NCBI RefSeq assembly: GCF_005889725.1
Contig: NZ_VCKX01000020.1
Location: 1-64,000 of the forward strand
DNA: 64,000 bases
DNA from: Nonomuraea zeae
Lineage (GTDB): Bacteria > Actinomycetota > Actinomycetes > Streptosporangiales > Streptosporangiaceae
Direction of reading: 5' to 3'
Positions within the stretch are counted from its first letter, which is position 1, and every line of letters begins with the position of its first letter. A model generated the notes under the pieces. It was not told where the DNA came from, did no database searches, and saw only the letters and a program-made list of their open reading frames with translations. The position numbers and the translations under genes are program-made. Shown here one piece after another: positions 63,979-64,000 of the stretch.

Positions 63979-64000
63979 TTCGCCCCATCGGCGGCCAGGG
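63975..64000 (-). CDS. Last codons of an upstream gene, probably the antitoxin
   Basis: The minus strand enters at the window edge with codons for Leu-Ala-Ala-Asp-Gly-Ala-Lys and a TGA at 63977-63975, overlapping the toxin start. Only the tail is visible; antitoxin identity is inferred from position. Confidence 0.4.

Noticed and set aside
1-64000. tRNA, rRNA and CRISPR arrays
   Set aside because: No tRNA T-loop/CCA pattern, rRNA core sequence or regularly spaced short repeat family was seen; absence is by eye only.

Overview
High GC, strong GC bias at third codon positions, frequent GTG starts, SARP, ECF and CU044_5270 regulators, F420-type enzymes and a class F sortase point to a Gram-positive actinomycete, most likely a Streptosporangiales member such as Nonomuraea or a relative. 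The assignment rests on gene families and codon use, not on a marker gene. I saw no rRNA, tRNA or CRISPR array.

Layout. 1-12070 is an insertion-sequence graveyard: IS30 and IS3 ends, an IS66 copy split by an IS200/IS605 element, an IS1182 fragment fused in frame to a group II intron reverse-transcriptase fragment, a frameshifted secreted LamG/Fn3 protein, a broken IS1380, and a second IS66 with an exact 8-bp target duplication. 12188-16453 holds a secreted M28 peptidase, a serine-recombinase relic and a secreted DNRLRE-type protein. 16600-17160 is a decayed WD40 gene.

17269-26769 is the centrepiece, a compact class I lanthipeptide locus: SARP regulator, a cupin/JmjC-like gene with a frameshift, LanC and LanB on the minus strand, and, divergently, a 69-residue FDLD-leader precursor with six cysteines and an ABC exporter. 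The region between lanB and lanA carries four 11-bp tandem repeats that look like a SARP operator, then a 12-bp leader hairpin; a 13-bp hairpin separates lanA from the exporter gene. No leader protease is encoded here.

27587-46625 is mostly chromosomal-type content: an orphan TetR with a perfect 16-bp palindrome, a membrane protein with two Cys-start domains, two tandem ECF sigma/CU044_5270 modules, an FtsX-type permease whose ATPase partner has lost its core, a dead secreted metallopeptidase relic, an antitoxin-like protein, an SDR, small secreted proteins, a nitroreductase, and a surface protein with its class F sortase.

46852-49760 is a second mobile-element scar (IS200 tnpA, a Tn554-like recombinase trio, a tnpB end). 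49807-64000 carries an F420 reductase-like protein, a membrane protein/TetR divergent pair with repeated operators, a zincin-like protein, an HxlR/MFS/flavin-enzyme unit, two paralogous beta-propeller exported proteins, a large hairpin, an epimerase, small secreted peptides, a TIM-barrel-like protein and a PIN toxin at the right edge.

The lanthipeptide genes suggest this logic: the SARP binds the shared region and activates precursor and modification genes; LanB and LanC dehydrate and cyclise the precursor; LanT exports it; leader removal needs a protease from elsewhere. Frameshifts are frequent across the window. Most lie in mobile-element relics, but those in the LamG and cupin genes could be assembly errors.
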